A DNA stretch of 64,000 nucleotides from Anaerolineae bacterium (GTDB taxonomy: Bacteria; Chloroflexota; Anaerolineae; Promineifilales; Promineifilaceae). A program made the translations under genes and the position numbers. Within the stretch, counting starts at the first letter, position 1. Each line of letters begins with the position of its first letter. The notes under the pieces were generated by a model. That model worked only from the letters and a program-made list of their open reading frames with translations, searched no databases and was not told where the DNA came from. Positions 30,295-39,969 of this stretch are shown here, one piece after another. The stretch spans positions 219,985 to 283,984 of the forward strand of contig JAHDWL010000001.1 in NCBI GenBank assembly GCA_023384355.1, written 5' to 3'.

Positions 30295-32814
30295 TTAAAT
30301 TGCCGGCAGAACTTCTGCGCCTTCTTCTTCAGGCGTCGGGTGGCGCAGGATAATGTTATCGTTCTCCACGTCGATGATGACCGTCTCGCCTTCCTGGAAC
30401 TCTCCGGCCAGCACGGCGTCGGATAGCTTGTCCTCGACCGTCTGCTGGACGAGGCGGCGCAGCGGTCGGGCGCCGTATTCAGCATCGTAACCGTTTTTGG
30501 CCAACCAATCCTTGGCGGCATCCGTGGCCTCGAGATACAGCATATGCTCGTCCATTCGCACGTTGACGTCACCGATGATGATGTCGACGATTTGCCGGAT
30601 GTCTTCCGGCTGCAACTGGCGGAAGACGATGACGCTGTCGAGCCGGTTGAGAAACTCCGGCCGGAAGCTGCGCTTCAGCTGTTCCATGAGCTTCTTCTGC
30701 ATGTCGCGGTAGTTCTCTTCCACAAGAACGGCCGCGTCCTGCTTGAAGTTAAAGCCCAACCCGCCGCCTTTCTTGATCAGATCGGCACCGACGTTGGAGG
30801 TCAGGATGATGATCGCGTTGCGGAAGTTGACCTTCTGCCCCTTGGCGTCGGAGAGATGGCCTTCCTCCATGATCTGCAGCAGCAGGTTGAACGCCTCCGG
30901 GTGTGCCTTTTCGATCTCGTCAAAGACGACGATAGAGTAGGGGCGGCGACGAACAGCTTCGGTCAACTGCCCGGCGTCCTCATAGCCGACGTAGCCGGGC
31001 GGCGAGCCGACGAGTCGGGCGACGTTGTGGCGCTCCATGAACTCCGACATGTCGAGCTGCACCAGCGCGTCTTCGCTGCCGAACAGGAAAGTCGCCAGCG
31101 CTTTGGTCAATTCAGTCTTGCCGACACCCGTGGGACCGAGGAACATGAAGGATCCGATCGGCCGGCGGGGGTCTTTTAGGCCGGCTCGAGCGCGGCGAAC
31201 CGCCTTGGAAATGGCGACGATGGCGTCCTTCTGACCGACAATCGCCTTTTCCATCTCCTCTTCCATCCGCAGCAGGCGAGCGCTCTCTTCTTCCGTCAGC
31301 TGGAAGACCGGGATACCGGTCCACATGGAGAGCACTTCAGCCACATCCTCGGCCGTCAACACCGGCGAATCGTCGCCGTTTGTCTGGCCGGCACGCAATG
31401 AATTGAGCTGCTCCTGAATTTCCTCTTCCTGCTCGCGGATGCGTGTGGCGTCCTCGTATCGGCCGGAATCGACGGCCTCATTGCGTTGTGAGCGCAAATC
31501 GCGGAGTGTGTCGTAGGCTTCGCGCACATCGGTTGGTTGCTGCACCCGGTACATGCGCACGCGGGATGCTCCCTCGTCGATGAGGTCGATGGCCTTGTCG
31601 GGCAGGAATCGCTCAGTCACATAACGTGTCGATAGGAAAACGGCCGCCTCGATGGCCTCGTCGGATATGAGCAGGTTGTGGTGTTGCTCGTATGCGCCTT
31701 TGATGCCCTTGAGAATCTGCACCGTCTCGTCGGCCGTCGGTTCATCGACGCGAACCGGCTGGAAGCGGCGCTCCAGCGCGGCATCGCTCTCGATGTACTT
31801 GCGGTACTCGTCCAGCGTGGTCGCGCCGATACATTGCAACTCGCCGCGGGCCAGCGAAGGCTTGAGGATGTTGGCCGCGTCGACTGAACTGCCGGCTGAA
31901 CCGGCGCCGACGAGCATGTGAACCTCGTCAATGAAGAGGATGGCGTCGCTCGATTTAAGTTCTTCGATAACGCGCTTGAGGCGCTCTTCGAACTGGCCAC
32001 GATACATGGTCCCGGCCACGAGACTGCCTACATCGAGTTGCAGGACACGCTTGTTTTGCAATGATTCCGGCACCTGGCCGTCGACGATGCGCTGGGCCAG
32101 CCCTTCGACGATGGCCGTCTTGCCTACGCCGGGCGAGCCGATGAGGGCCGGGTTGTTCTTGGTGCGCCGCGCCAATATCTGAATGACGCGCTCGATCTCC
32201 GTCTGGCGGCCGATGACCGGGTCCAGGGCATATTCCTGGGCCAGCGCGGTCAGGTCAGTCGCCAACTGGTCGACCAGCGGCGTTTTGCTCTTCTCTTTCT
32301 TGGCCGGCGGTTGGCGTCGTTGCTGTTGTTGTTGTGGGGCGGTGGTTTCGGCCGAAGACACCTGGCTTTCTTTCAGCATCCGGCGGGTTTGCCGGCGAAT
32401 CTGCTCGGCGCTGATGCCGAATTTGCGAAGGACGTCGATTGCCAACCCTTCGTTCTGGCGCGCCAGCCCGAGGAGCAGGTGTTCTGTGCTGATGTAATGC
32501 TGCCCCATGCGCCGTGCTTCTTCGACGGCGTACTCAAGGATTCGCTTGGTGCTGGGGGAAAGCTCGGTCTTGGAAAAGGGGGTGCGAACGCCCTGGCCGC
32601 CGGAAAGGCGCTCGACCATAGCCTGCACGCGCGTTACCTCAAGGCCAAGCTCGCGGAGAACCCGACCGGCAACCCCCCCATCTTCGAGCAGCAGCCCAAT
32701 TAAAACGTGCTCGCTGCCGATATAATTGTGATTTAGGCGTTCTGCCTCATCCTGGGCCAGACTCAACACCCGGCGGGCGCGTTGAGTGAATCGTTCCCAA
32801 TTCTTTGAGTTCAC
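30295..32814 (-). CDS. clpC: ATP-dependent Clp protease ATPase subunit ClpC
   Basis: Hsp100 unfoldase of 839 residues that feeds substrates to ClpP. Domains in order: two Clp-N repeats ([25 protein letters not shown] and the [19 protein letters not shown] half), a Gln-rich linker, D1 with Walker [10 protein letters not shown] and Walker [11 protein letters not shown], a UVR-type coiled middle ([19 protein letters not shown]) that marks ClpC rather than ClpB, and D2 with [10 protein letters not shown] and the [12 protein letters not shown]alker B. The GTG at 32814 is chosen because AGGTGG lies 6 nt upstream and the protein then reads [14 protein letters not shown] as in the family; a TTG five codons earlier is the alternative. 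It follows the S1 gene after 87 nt. Confidence 0.95.
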   Translation of the reverse strand: MNSKNWERFTQRARRVLSLAQDEAERLNHNYIGSEHVLIGLLLEDGGVAGRVLRELGLEVTRVQAMVERLSGGQGVRTPFSKTELSPSTKRILEYAVEEARRMGQHYISTEHLLLGLARQNEGLAIDVLRKFGISAEQIRRQTRRMLKESQVSSAETTAPQQQQQRRQPPAKKEKSKTPLVDQLATDLTALAQEYALDPVIGRQTEIERVIQILARRTKNNPALIGSPGVGKTAIVEGLAQRIVDGQVPESLQNKRVLQLDVGSLVAGTMYRGQFEERLKRVIEELKSSDAILFIDEVHMLVGAGSAGSSVDAANILKPSLARGELQCIGATTLDEYRKYIESDAALERRFQPVRVDEPTADETVQILKGIKGAYEQHHNLLISDEAIEAAVFLSTRYVTERFLPDKAIDLIDEGASRVRMYRVQQPTDVREAYDTLRDLRSQRNEAVDSGRYEDATRIREQEEEIQEQLNSLRAGQTNGDDSPVLTAEDVAEVLSMWTGIPVFQLTEEESARLLRMEEEMEKAIVGQKDAIVAISKAVRRARAGLKDPRRPIGSFMFLGPTGVGKTELTKALATFLFGSEDALVQLDMSEFMERHNVARLVGSPPGYVGYEDAGQLTEAVRRRPYSIVVFDEIEKAHPEAFNLLLQIMEEGHLSDAKGQKVNFRNAIIILTSNVGADLIKKGGGLGFNFKQDAAVLVEENYRDMQKKLMEQLKRSFRPEFLNRLDSVIVFRQLQPEDIRQIVDIIIGDVNVRMDEHMLYLEATDAAKDWLAKNGYDAEYGARPLRRLVQQTVEDKLSDAVLAGEFQEGETVIIDVENDNIILRHPTPEEEGAEVLPAI

Positions 32815-32853
32815 GGCTTTCCACCTCAATAACCAGTAGTCGGTGGAGAGTGA

Positions 32854-32884
32854 TCAGCAGTCAGTGAAGCTCACTGATCGCTGA
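32854..32884. repeat. Imperfect inverted repeat between the S1 gene and clpC
   Basis: TCAGCAGTCAGTGA and TCACTGATCGCTGA form a 14-bp hairpin with two mismatches and a 3-nt loop. The flanks continue the CAGT/ACTG theme, with a second perfect dyad ACTGTC...GACAGT just beyond (about 32886-32901). No T tract follows, so it is not a classic terminator. It resembles short CAGT-rich intergenic repeats. Confidence 0.6.
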
Positions 32885-32901
32885 CCACTGTCCATTGACA
32901 G

Positions 32902-34050
32902 TTAGCTGCTCATCAACGCCAGGTCCTCTTCGATGAACTTGTCCGACGCCACCTGGCGCAGGCTCAAGCCGACCTGTCGTTGCTTCGAATCGAGGCGGAT
33001 GATACGGACCGTGACTTTGTCGCCGGGTTTCACGATGTCCCGCGCCTGCTCGACGCGATCCTCCGCCAATTCCGAGATATGGATCAATCCCTCCAACTGG
33101 TAATCGTCATTCACGCGGGCAAACGCGCCGAACTTGGTCAGGCGGGTAATCTCTGCCTCGACCAATTGGCCAACGCGATAGAGGTCTTCTATGCGTGACC
33201 AGGGATCAGCCTCCAGTCTTTTCATGCTGAGGGCAACACGCTGGCGGTCCTGATCCACGCTCAACACCTGAACTTTGACCAGGTCGCCTTTTTGCACCAT
33301 GTCGCTCGGTTTCTGGATGCGTTTCCAGCTCATTTCCGAGAGATGCACCAGACCCTCGACCCCGCCGATGTCGACGAATGCGCCGAAATCGGCCAGGTTC
33401 ACTACCTGACCTTCAAAGACCGCGCCTTCCTCCAACGAGGAGAAAAGCTCGCTCTTGCGTGCCTGGCGAATCTCGCGTGAGGCCGCCTGCTCGGAAAGGA
33501 TGAGGCGATTGCGCGGGCGGTCGACCTCTATCACCTTGGCCAGCATCGGCTGGCCTACCAGTGACTGGTACGATCGCTGGCGGCCGTCGCCGTCGCTTTC
33601 CGATAGGCGGTCGCGTCGCAGCTGCGAGTTCGGCACAAAGCCGCGCAGCTGGCCAACGCTGACGAGTACGCCACCCTTGTTGAAGCCCACGATCTCGGTC
33701 TCAATGGCTTCCTGGGACTCCAGAAGGTCGCTTGCGAGTTGCCAATCCTGTTCCTCGGCCGCGCGACGATAGGAGAGAATAATATTGCCGTTGTTATCTT
33801 CCGGGTTCGCGATGAAGACGAGGATGTCCTCGCCTTCCTTCAGGAGCGCCCGGGTCGCCGAGTCGTACCCCACGGTTTCCTGACTGGGGATTACGCCTTC
33901 TGACTTGGCCCCAATGTCAACCAGTATTTCATTGTTACGAAAGTCAACGATACGGCCTGTCCGGATTTCACCGGCGTTTGGGAGATACACTTCCTCGGTC
34001 AGGAGAAAGTTCATGGGGTGTTCGGCATCACCAAATTCGGAGTCAATCAT
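32902..34050 (-). CDS. rpsA: Ribosomal protein S1-like, four S1 RNA-binding domains
   Basis: 382 residues with four S1 (OB-fold) repeats: about 30-100 ([24 protein letters not shown]), 115-185 ([24 protein letters not shown]), 205-275 ([28 protein letters not shown]) and 290-365 ([29 protein letters not shown]). The third and fourth have the most canonical FGAFVD cores. The four-domain size is that of Gram-positive-type S1, which aids mRNA binding. The frame continues to 34068, but the ATG at 34050 with AGGA just upstream is preferred; ATG 34014 is less likely. Transcribed from a consensus -10 promoter that shares its -35 with the divergent GT-C gene. Confidence 0.9.
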   Translation of the reverse strand: MIDSEFGDAEHPMNFLLTEEVYLPNAGEIRTGRIVDFRNNEILVDIGAKSEGVIPSQETVGYDSATRALLKEGEDILVFIANPEDNNGNIILSYRRAAEEQDWQLASDLLESQEAIETEIVGFNKGGVLVSVGQLRGFVPNSQLRRDRLSESDGDGRQRSYQSLVGQPMLAKVIEVDRPRNRLILSEQAASREIRQARKSELFSSLEEGAVFEGQVVNLADFGAFVDIGGVEGLVHLSEMSWKRIQKPSDMVQKGDLVKVQVLSVDQDRQRVALSMKRLEADPWSRIEDLYRVGQLVEAEITRLTKFGAFARVNDDYQLEGLIHISELAEDRVEQARDIVKPGDKVTVRIIRLDSKQRQVGLSLRQVASDKFIEEDLALMSS

Positions 34051-34108
34051 TTTCCTAAGTATACCCACCTGCGCCGAGAGGTACTCCCCCAGCGCCCAAT
34101 TTTGACGA

Positions 34109-34136
34109 ATTATACTTGGTTTAGGCCGCTTGGCAA
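34109..34136 (-). promoter_or_regulatory. Promoter of the S1 gene
   Basis: On the minus strand TTGCCA (34131-34136), a 16-nt spacer and a perfect TATAAT (34109-34114). The predicted leader is about 50 nt. The -35 is the reverse complement of the -35 of the divergent GT-C gene. Confidence 0.72.
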
Positions 34137-34158
34137 TAAAACTAATGTATTGTATACG
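34130..34158 (+). promoter_or_regulatory. Promoter of the GT-C gene at 34167
   Basis: TTGGCA (34130-34135), a 17-nt spacer and TATACG (34153-34158). Only 8 nt separate the -10 from the ATG, which predicts a transcript starting at or next to the start codon. Confidence 0.62.
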
Positions 34159-34166
34159 TTGCGGGG

Positions 34167-37136
34167 ATGGCTGATCGAACGCGTAATCATGAAGGCGCGC
34201 GGGGGGCCGGTGCGCCTGATTGGGCTTTCCGGCTGTTTCCCGTTCTGCTATTTCTCCTGAGTCTGGCCCCGCGCCTCGTCGCTGTGAACCGCTACGTTAC
34301 CCCCGATGAACCGACATGGGTCTATCGCTCGATCCTGTTCCGCCAGGCATTGCTGGAGGGGAGATGGGGCGATACGCTGGTGGCCGGTCATCCCGGCGTC
34401 ACGACGACCTGGCTCGGCGCTCTGGGGCTGTCGGCCCAATTGGCATTGAACCCGGCGTTACAGAGCTCCTACGACTGGTTGACCAGAATGGCGTTTCTCA
34501 CGCCGGATAATGTTGAGGCGTTCAAACGGTTGGCGATTTTTCTGAGTAGTGGACGGGTGGCAGTGGCCTTGGTGAACAGCCTCGGCGTCGTTGGCGCCTA
34601 TTTTCTGGCGAGGAGATTGTGGGGGCGAAAAACCGCCGTAGTGGCCGGACTATTGCTTGCCCTCGATCCATTCCTGGTCGGGCTTTCCGGTTTACTACAT
34701 GTCGATGGACTAAGCACAACTTTTGCCACGATTTCTCTCCTGGCAACGGCGAATGGCTTGCTGGCTAACCACTCAGCAACGACCGCAGGCCGGCGGTGGG
34801 CCTGGATCGGACTGGGCGGCATGATGGCCGGGTTGGCTGTACTCAGCAAGACCCCTTTGCTGCTTCTCCTCCCCGTTTCGGGTCTGGCGTTGTTGTGGCC
34901 GCTGTTCCGGGATCGGCATTTGTCCTTGCGCGACCGGCTTCTGGCCTTCGGAACGGCCGTCATTGCCTGGGGCCTGGCCTTCGCTTTAACGATGGTCACC
35001 CTGTTTCCTGCGTTATGGGCGTCGCCATATGCCGTTCTGGCGACTTTGGGTGGATCGGCCAATCGCCACCTGGATGAAGCTCTCCGGGAGACGTTCTTCA
35101 TGGGGAAGGCGGCTTTTGATCACGGCCCGCTTTTCTATCCGGTTGTGTTGCTGTGGCGGCTCAGCCCGGTATTGTGGCTGGGCTTGATTCCCGCTGTGTG
35201 GTTGTTCCTGAAATGGCGGAAAGAGCGATATTCCCTCAGGACAATGGACTTTACGGCCGCACTGTTACTGGTATGGGCGATTCTGTTCATAGCGGCGATA
35301 ACGCCGGCGGCCAAAAAGTTTGACCGGTATATTTTGCCCGTTGTACCTTCGTTGTTGCTGTTGACGGCTCTGGCGTGGGCAAACTTCTCGCCGCAATGGC
35401 GCGGGACTGCGAGATGGATTCTCCCGTCAGCGCTTGTTATTCAGGCGATCTATCTCTTCTGGTTCTTTGCCTATCCCTTGCTTGCCTATAACCCGCTGGT
35501 TGGTGGCCCGCGAACAGCCATTTACGTCTTGCCTGTTGGCTGGGGAGAAAGCATCAGCGCCGCCGGCAGTTATCTCTCGCGCTTTCAGGAAGATCCGACA
35601 ACTGAAAGGGCTATGGCCGGGATTACTCCGTCACTCGCACCGTTTTTCTCCGGTCAGACACTGGTCGCAGGTGTGGATGATCAGGCGACGGCGAATTATA
35701 CCGTCATCACGGTTGGCGGCCGGCAGCTTGATCCGGTCGGTGTGGCAGCCCAAACCGCAGACCTGGTACTCTTGCATTCGTTGGATTATGGCGGCATTGT
35801 TCAAGCCTGGATCTACGAGCAACCTTCGCCACTACCGCCACGACTGCCGCAAGAATTGGCCGACCCGGCCCACTTTGGTGATCGAGTCAGCCTGACGGCC
35901 TACGACCAGCGGCCGGACGATAATGTAATCGAACTCGAGGCCAGGTGGCGAAGGCTGTTCGACATGGCTGATAACGAACGGTATATTCTGCGCATAGTCA
36001 TTGATGATGATCGTGGTAATATATGGGCATCTCAGGAAACGCCGTTGCTCAATGAGGTCTATTTTTATCCGCCGGATTGGGAATCCGCCGAGACGGACGT
36101 CGTCCGATACAGGCTCGAACTGCCGCCGGGCATTCCGGCCGGGGTATACAATATAACGCTCACGTTGGTGGATCAGACGACGGGTGGCCAAATTCCGGTG
36201 CGCCTCGAATCTGGTGAATTTCTGGGCGTTGCTTATCCGGCGGGGAGTGTGGAGATTGAACCTCCGCCGGCGATCATCTCGGCCTCGCGCATGCGGATCC
36301 CCTACAGTGACGGTACAACATGGCTGGATGGGCAGTTGCAATTGCTGGGTTTCGGGGAGATCGAGTCGGCCGCCCTGGCCGGCAGCCGGCTGCCGGTGGA
36401 TTTGTTTTGGCATCTGCCCCAAGGCGCGCTGCCTGATGGCTTGCAGGTTGGATGGCGTCTGGCCGCGAAGGGTGAAGCCGGCGAATTGATCGCCATGGAG
36501 CCATTGAGCCGATACGATACGGGCAACTGGCGTCTTGGCGAGACTGTCAACGAGAAATACCAGATACCCCTTCCGCCTAATCTTAAACCTGGGGACTATA
36601 TTTTGTCGGTTGAACCGCTCGATCAAAATGGCGTGCCTCTTGGAATTCCCGTTGCAATCGATTCGCTAGTCATCAACAATATCGATCGGCTGTATGAACT
36701 CTCGGAGGATGCGGCAATTCCGCTGGATGTGCAGTGGGAAGCGCTGGCACTGTTGGGTCTATCCCCGGAGAGATTATTGGGGTCACCAGGCAAGACTACG
36801 GAGATTACCCTTTTCTGGGAGAAACTTCGTCCGCATGGCGATGTCTATACAATCTTCATCCATGTTATAGACAAGGATGGCAATATTCTGTTTCAGGCCG
36901 ATCACTGGCCCGGTGGCCTGCCGACAGACATCCTTGACGGTGGCCAGATAATCGTTGACCGGATTCCCCTTGCACTTCCTGATGATATGCCTCCCGGGGA
37001 CTATTCTATTCGCGCGGGCGTTTATTTATCTGAAGACGGCCGCCGCCTGCCGATCATCGGAGGAGAAGATGCGTTGGAAGCAGTTGGTGACGATTCCTAC
37101 ATCCTCCCCGTTCCTTTTCAGGTGACGGTTCCCTGA
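34167..37136 (+). CDS. Giant GT-C (GT39-like) membrane glycosyltransferase with tandem beta modules
   Basis: 989 residues. The N-terminal ~480 carry about 11 hydrophobic helices. An early NRYVTPDEPTWVYR loop holds the acidic pair expected for PMT/ArnT-like GT-C catalysis, and KKFDRYILPVVPSLLLL lies near the end of the membrane part. The rest is outside the membrane with several beta-rich modules (EARWRRLFD...VVRYRLELPPGIPAGVYNITL; LPVDLFWHLPQ...VNEKYQIPLPPNLKPGDYILSV; ITLFWEKLRPHGDVYTIFIHVID...DRIPLALPDDMPPGDYSIRAGVYL). These may bind glycan or the acceptor. It starts at an ATG 8 nt after a good -10 box. A related giant follows 13 nt after its stop. Confidence 0.82.
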   Translation: MADRTRNHEGARGAGAPDWAFRLFPVLLFLLSLAPRLVAVNRYVTPDEPTWVYRSILFRQALLEGRWGDTLVAGHPGVTTTWLGALGLSAQLALNPALQSSYDWLTRMAFLTPDNVEAFKRLAIFLSSGRVAVALVNSLGVVGAYFLARRLWGRKTAVVAGLLLALDPFLVGLSGLLHVDGLSTTFATISLLATANGLLANHSATTAGRRWAWIGLGGMMAGLAVLSKTPLLLLLPVSGLALLWPLFRDRHLSLRDRLLAFGTAVIAWGLAFALTMVTLFPALWASPYAVLATLGGSANRHLDEALRETFFMGKAAFDHGPLFYPVVLLWRLSPVLWLGLIPAVWLFLKWRKERYSLRTMDFTAALLLVWAILFIAAITPAAKKFDRYILPVVPSLLLLTALAWANFSPQWRGTARWILPSALVIQAIYLFWFFAYPLLAYNPLVGGPRTAIYVLPVGWGESISAAGSYLSRFQEDPTTERAMAGITPSLAPFFSGQTLVAGVDDQATANYTVITVGGRQLDPVGVAAQTADLVLLHSLDYGGIVQAWIYEQPSPLPPRLPQELADPAHFGDRVSLTAYDQRPDDNVIELEARWRRLFDMADNERYILRIVIDDDRGNIWASQETPLLNEVYFYPPDWESAETDVVRYRLELPPGIPAGVYNITLTLVDQTTGGQIPVRLESGEFLGVAYPAGSVEIEPPPAIISASRMRIPYSDGTTWLDGQLQLLGFGEIESAALAGSRLPVDLFWHLPQGALPDGLQVGWRLAAKGEAGELIAMEPLSRYDTGNWRLGETVNEKYQIPLPPNLKPGDYILSVEPLDQNGVPLGIPVAIDSLVINNIDRLYELSEDAAIPLDVQWEALALLGLSPERLLGSPGKTTEITLFWEKLRPHGDVYTIFIHVIDKDGNILFQADHWPGGLPTDILDGGQIIVDRIPLALPDDMPPGDYSIRAGVYLSEDGRRLPIIGGEDALEAVGDDSYILPVPFQVTVP

Positions 37137-37149
37137 GGCCAGATTAGTC

Positions 37150-39963
37150 ATGCCCACTCGCTCCCGGCATCGTTTCCTCCTGTTGATGGCAGGGCTGTTG
37201 TTCCTGGCGTTCGCTCTGCGCCTCTATCGCCTTGATTATCAAAGTATCTGGTGGGATGAGGGCATCAGCCTTCACCTGGGGACTTCGAGTTTCGGAGATA
37301 TCATCCGCGATCGACAGAACAATATCCATCCGCCGCTATATTTTTTCATCCTCAAGGCCTGGCTATCCCTGGTTGGGGTATCGGCATTTACCGGTCGATA
37401 TCTGAGCGTTCTGGCTGGCCTGTTGCAGGTGGCTATCGTTTATGCGGCCGTTCGCTTTTGGAGTCGGTCCGAAAGTGAGTGGGGCGGATTTGGGCCGTGG
37501 TTGGCTGCCGCGCTCGTGCTGATCTCACCTCTGTCAGTGATTTATAGCCAGGAAATCCGCGTATATGCCATGCTTCCCCTGGTATATGTGGCGATTCTGT
37601 TGTTGGCCGAGGCAAACCTGTCACCTGGAGGAATGAAACATTCAACACTCGTATGGCTGGCACTGGCAGAATGGACTGGGTTGCATCTCCACTATGTAGC
37701 CATATTCGGCGTGGCTTATATCGGGCTTTGGGGTCTGGCATCTCTGGCTCGACGTCGTGATCGGGAGGGAATGACTCGCTGGATTAAGGTACAAGGTGTG
37801 GTTGTACTTCTCAGCTTGCCCTGGATTATGGGGGTATTCGCCAATTGGACTGCTATCAACGCTGAGGCTAACGCCGGCACTTACCTGACTGAGCCTGTTC
37901 CGATAACTTATTTAATTGCTCAGGTGTGGGCCTTTCACCTCACCGGTCTGGCCGGGGCGCTGGCTAGTCGGTTTGTGCAGGTTGGTGCGGCTCTTGCGGC
38001 CGCGCTTCTGGCAGGTTTACTTGTCGGAAATGTCGCCCTTTCAAACCCGCCGGCAAAGGGAGCGACCACCAGGCGGCTGTTGGCCCACTGGATTTTGCCA
38101 TTGGCCGCGGGGTTTGCCTTGTGGAGCGTGCGCTCGTTCTCCCACCCACGATACATCATCATGTTTGCCATCGTCCTGTGGCCGCTGGTGGCTCTGTTGG
38201 CCGGTCGCGCGCGAAGACCAATTGAGCGGTTAATGTCCGGCATGTTGATTGTATGCCTGATCGCCTTGAGCTTCTGGGGACTGCGACAATACTTTTTCGA
38301 GAGCAGCGCCACAAAACCTGATATCCGTGGTGCTGCGCGTTATCTGGAATCCATTGCCGTCGCGGGCGACCTCATCATAATTCCGGATACGGATTGGTCC
38401 TTCCCGTTTGAATACAATGGTCAGGCGGCCGTGATGATGCCAGGGTTCGATGGACAAACCTCATCGGGAGGCTCTGCACTGGATTCAGCCCTGGCATGCC
38501 TGGATGGGACGCCTTGCGCCCATCCAGGTCGGGTGTTCGTGCTGGATTACGCAGATGGCACGCGCGATTGGCAAAGTGAGTTACCGTTTGAGCTGGCGGG
38601 TCACGGGTTTCGCCTCAGCGAGAAATCGTTTGAAGACGTTCGCGTGCGCGAGTATCGCATCACAACACCGTCTGTTCCCGCAGTGGATTGCGGGTCGTTG
38701 TCGCCCCGGCTGGATATTCGCTTAGGATCGCTGCAGCTGGAATCGGCATGGGTAGTTCCGCAACCGGCATCCGATACGGCCGTCGCTGTTGCGCTTTGCT
38801 GGCGAGCTATCGAACAACCGGCGGCCGATTATTCATCGTCGCTGATTCTTCGCGATCCGGTTACCGGCGAGCGGATCGGGCAGGCCGACAAAATTCTGGT
38901 CAATCGTTATGGATCGCCTACTCGATTTTGGTCGCCGGATGATCGCGTCGTTACATACCACGTAGTACCGTTGCCCGTGGGAACTCCGCCGATCGAGGCT
39001 CAACTATCGACCGGCTTGTATCTCGTTGAAAATGGTTCAATGACGCCTGTTGAAGGTGTTGATAATCTGGGCCGCCCCATCGGGGAAATCGTGCCGCTGA
39101 GTGATGTCGTCCTTGGCGCTCCGATTGGGCTGAGCGATTCACCCTATGGCCTGGATCGTCCACCCGGATTAGCAACACCGATCGAAGTGGCTGAAGGTTT
39201 GCGTTTGGTCGGAATGCGTTTCAATCCTGGCCCCTATCGCCCCGGCGAGAACGTCCGGGTAGGGCTCGTGTGGCAGGCGACGACTGACCCCATGCCTGAC
39301 CATCGCCCGGCTCTCGTTTTGGAGCAGGACGGATCAATCCTGGCCGAAAATGCAGATCAGATGGTGAATGGGCGATATCCGATTACACAGTGGAGTGAGC
39401 AAAGCCTCGTCCTGGAATATCGGGATATGCGCGTGCCGGCAGGCGTCGAGGGGGTGGTGCAATTGGTTCTGCTCGCTGACGGCAACCGCTTTGATCTGGG
39501 TGAGGTGACGGTCGAAGGCGCGGATGTATTGTTCGACCGGCCGGCGATGGCTACATCCGTTGAGGCGCAGTTCGGTGACGGGATAGCTCTCATCGGGGCT
39601 GACATGATCAATGACACCATCCATTCCAGTGGGCCGATCGATCTCACCCTGTATTGGCAATCATTAAGCGGTGAAATTTCTAACAGCTATACCGTCTTTA
39701 CCCATCTTCTTGCTGAGGATGGGCATCTGATCGCTCAACACGATGGCTTGCCTGCCAATGGACAGCGACCGACGGACGAATGGCTGGCCGGTGAGTTTGT
39801 AATTGATCCGCACAGCCTGATCTGGCGAGACCCCAGCTATACCGGCCTGGCCAGAGTGGCAGTCGGCTTGTACGATTCCGCCACGGGCGAACGCTTGCAG
39901 TTGGCCGGCGGTTCGGACAGCTTTTATCTGCCCCAGACGATCACAATTACCAAAGCCGAATAG
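37150..39963 (+). CDS. Giant GT-C (GT39-like) membrane glycosyltransferase with tandem beta modules
   Basis: 937 residues, co-directional with and 13 nt after the previous giant. The N-terminus has LRLYRLDYQSIWWDEGISLHLG with the paired acidic residues of GT39-type enzymes, then IHPPLYFFILKAW and about 10 hydrophobic helices ending near residue 410. The extracytoplasmic remainder has at least three beta modules (VAVALCWRAIEQPAADYSSSL, NVRVGLVWQATTDPMPDHRPAL, IDLTLYWQSL...YTVFTHLLAEDGHLIAQHDG...VAVGLYDSATGERLQL). It is probably a polyprenyl-phosphate-sugar-dependent transferase acting on a surface glycan or protein. It converges on the SH3b gene with 6 nt between stops. Confidence 0.82.
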   Translation: MPTRSRHRFLLLMAGLLFLAFALRLYRLDYQSIWWDEGISLHLGTSSFGDIIRDRQNNIHPPLYFFILKAWLSLVGVSAFTGRYLSVLAGLLQVAIVYAAVRFWSRSESEWGGFGPWLAAALVLISPLSVIYSQEIRVYAMLPLVYVAILLLAEANLSPGGMKHSTLVWLALAEWTGLHLHYVAIFGVAYIGLWGLASLARRRDREGMTRWIKVQGVVVLLSLPWIMGVFANWTAINAEANAGTYLTEPVPITYLIAQVWAFHLTGLAGALASRFVQVGAALAAALLAGLLVGNVALSNPPAKGATTRRLLAHWILPLAAGFALWSVRSFSHPRYIIMFAIVLWPLVALLAGRARRPIERLMSGMLIVCLIALSFWGLRQYFFESSATKPDIRGAARYLESIAVAGDLIIIPDTDWSFPFEYNGQAAVMMPGFDGQTSSGGSALDSALACLDGTPCAHPGRVFVLDYADGTRDWQSELPFELAGHGFRLSEKSFEDVRVREYRITTPSVPAVDCGSLSPRLDIRLGSLQLESAWVVPQPASDTAVAVALCWRAIEQPAADYSSSLILRDPVTGERIGQADKILVNRYGSPTRFWSPDDRVVTYHVVPLPVGTPPIEAQLSTGLYLVENGSMTPVEGVDNLGRPIGEIVPLSDVVLGAPIGLSDSPYGLDRPPGLATPIEVAEGLRLVGMRFNPGPYRPGENVRVGLVWQATTDPMPDHRPALVLEQDGSILAENADQMVNGRYPITQWSEQSLVLEYRDMRVPAGVEGVVQLVLLADGNRFDLGEVTVEGADVLFDRPAMATSVEAQFGDGIALIGADMINDTIHSSGPIDLTLYWQSLSGEISNSYTVFTHLLAEDGHLIAQHDGLPANGQRPTDEWLAGEFVIDPHSLIWRDPSYTGLARVAVGLYDSATGERLQLAGGSDSFYLPQTITITKAE

Positions 39964-39969
39964 ACTTGA

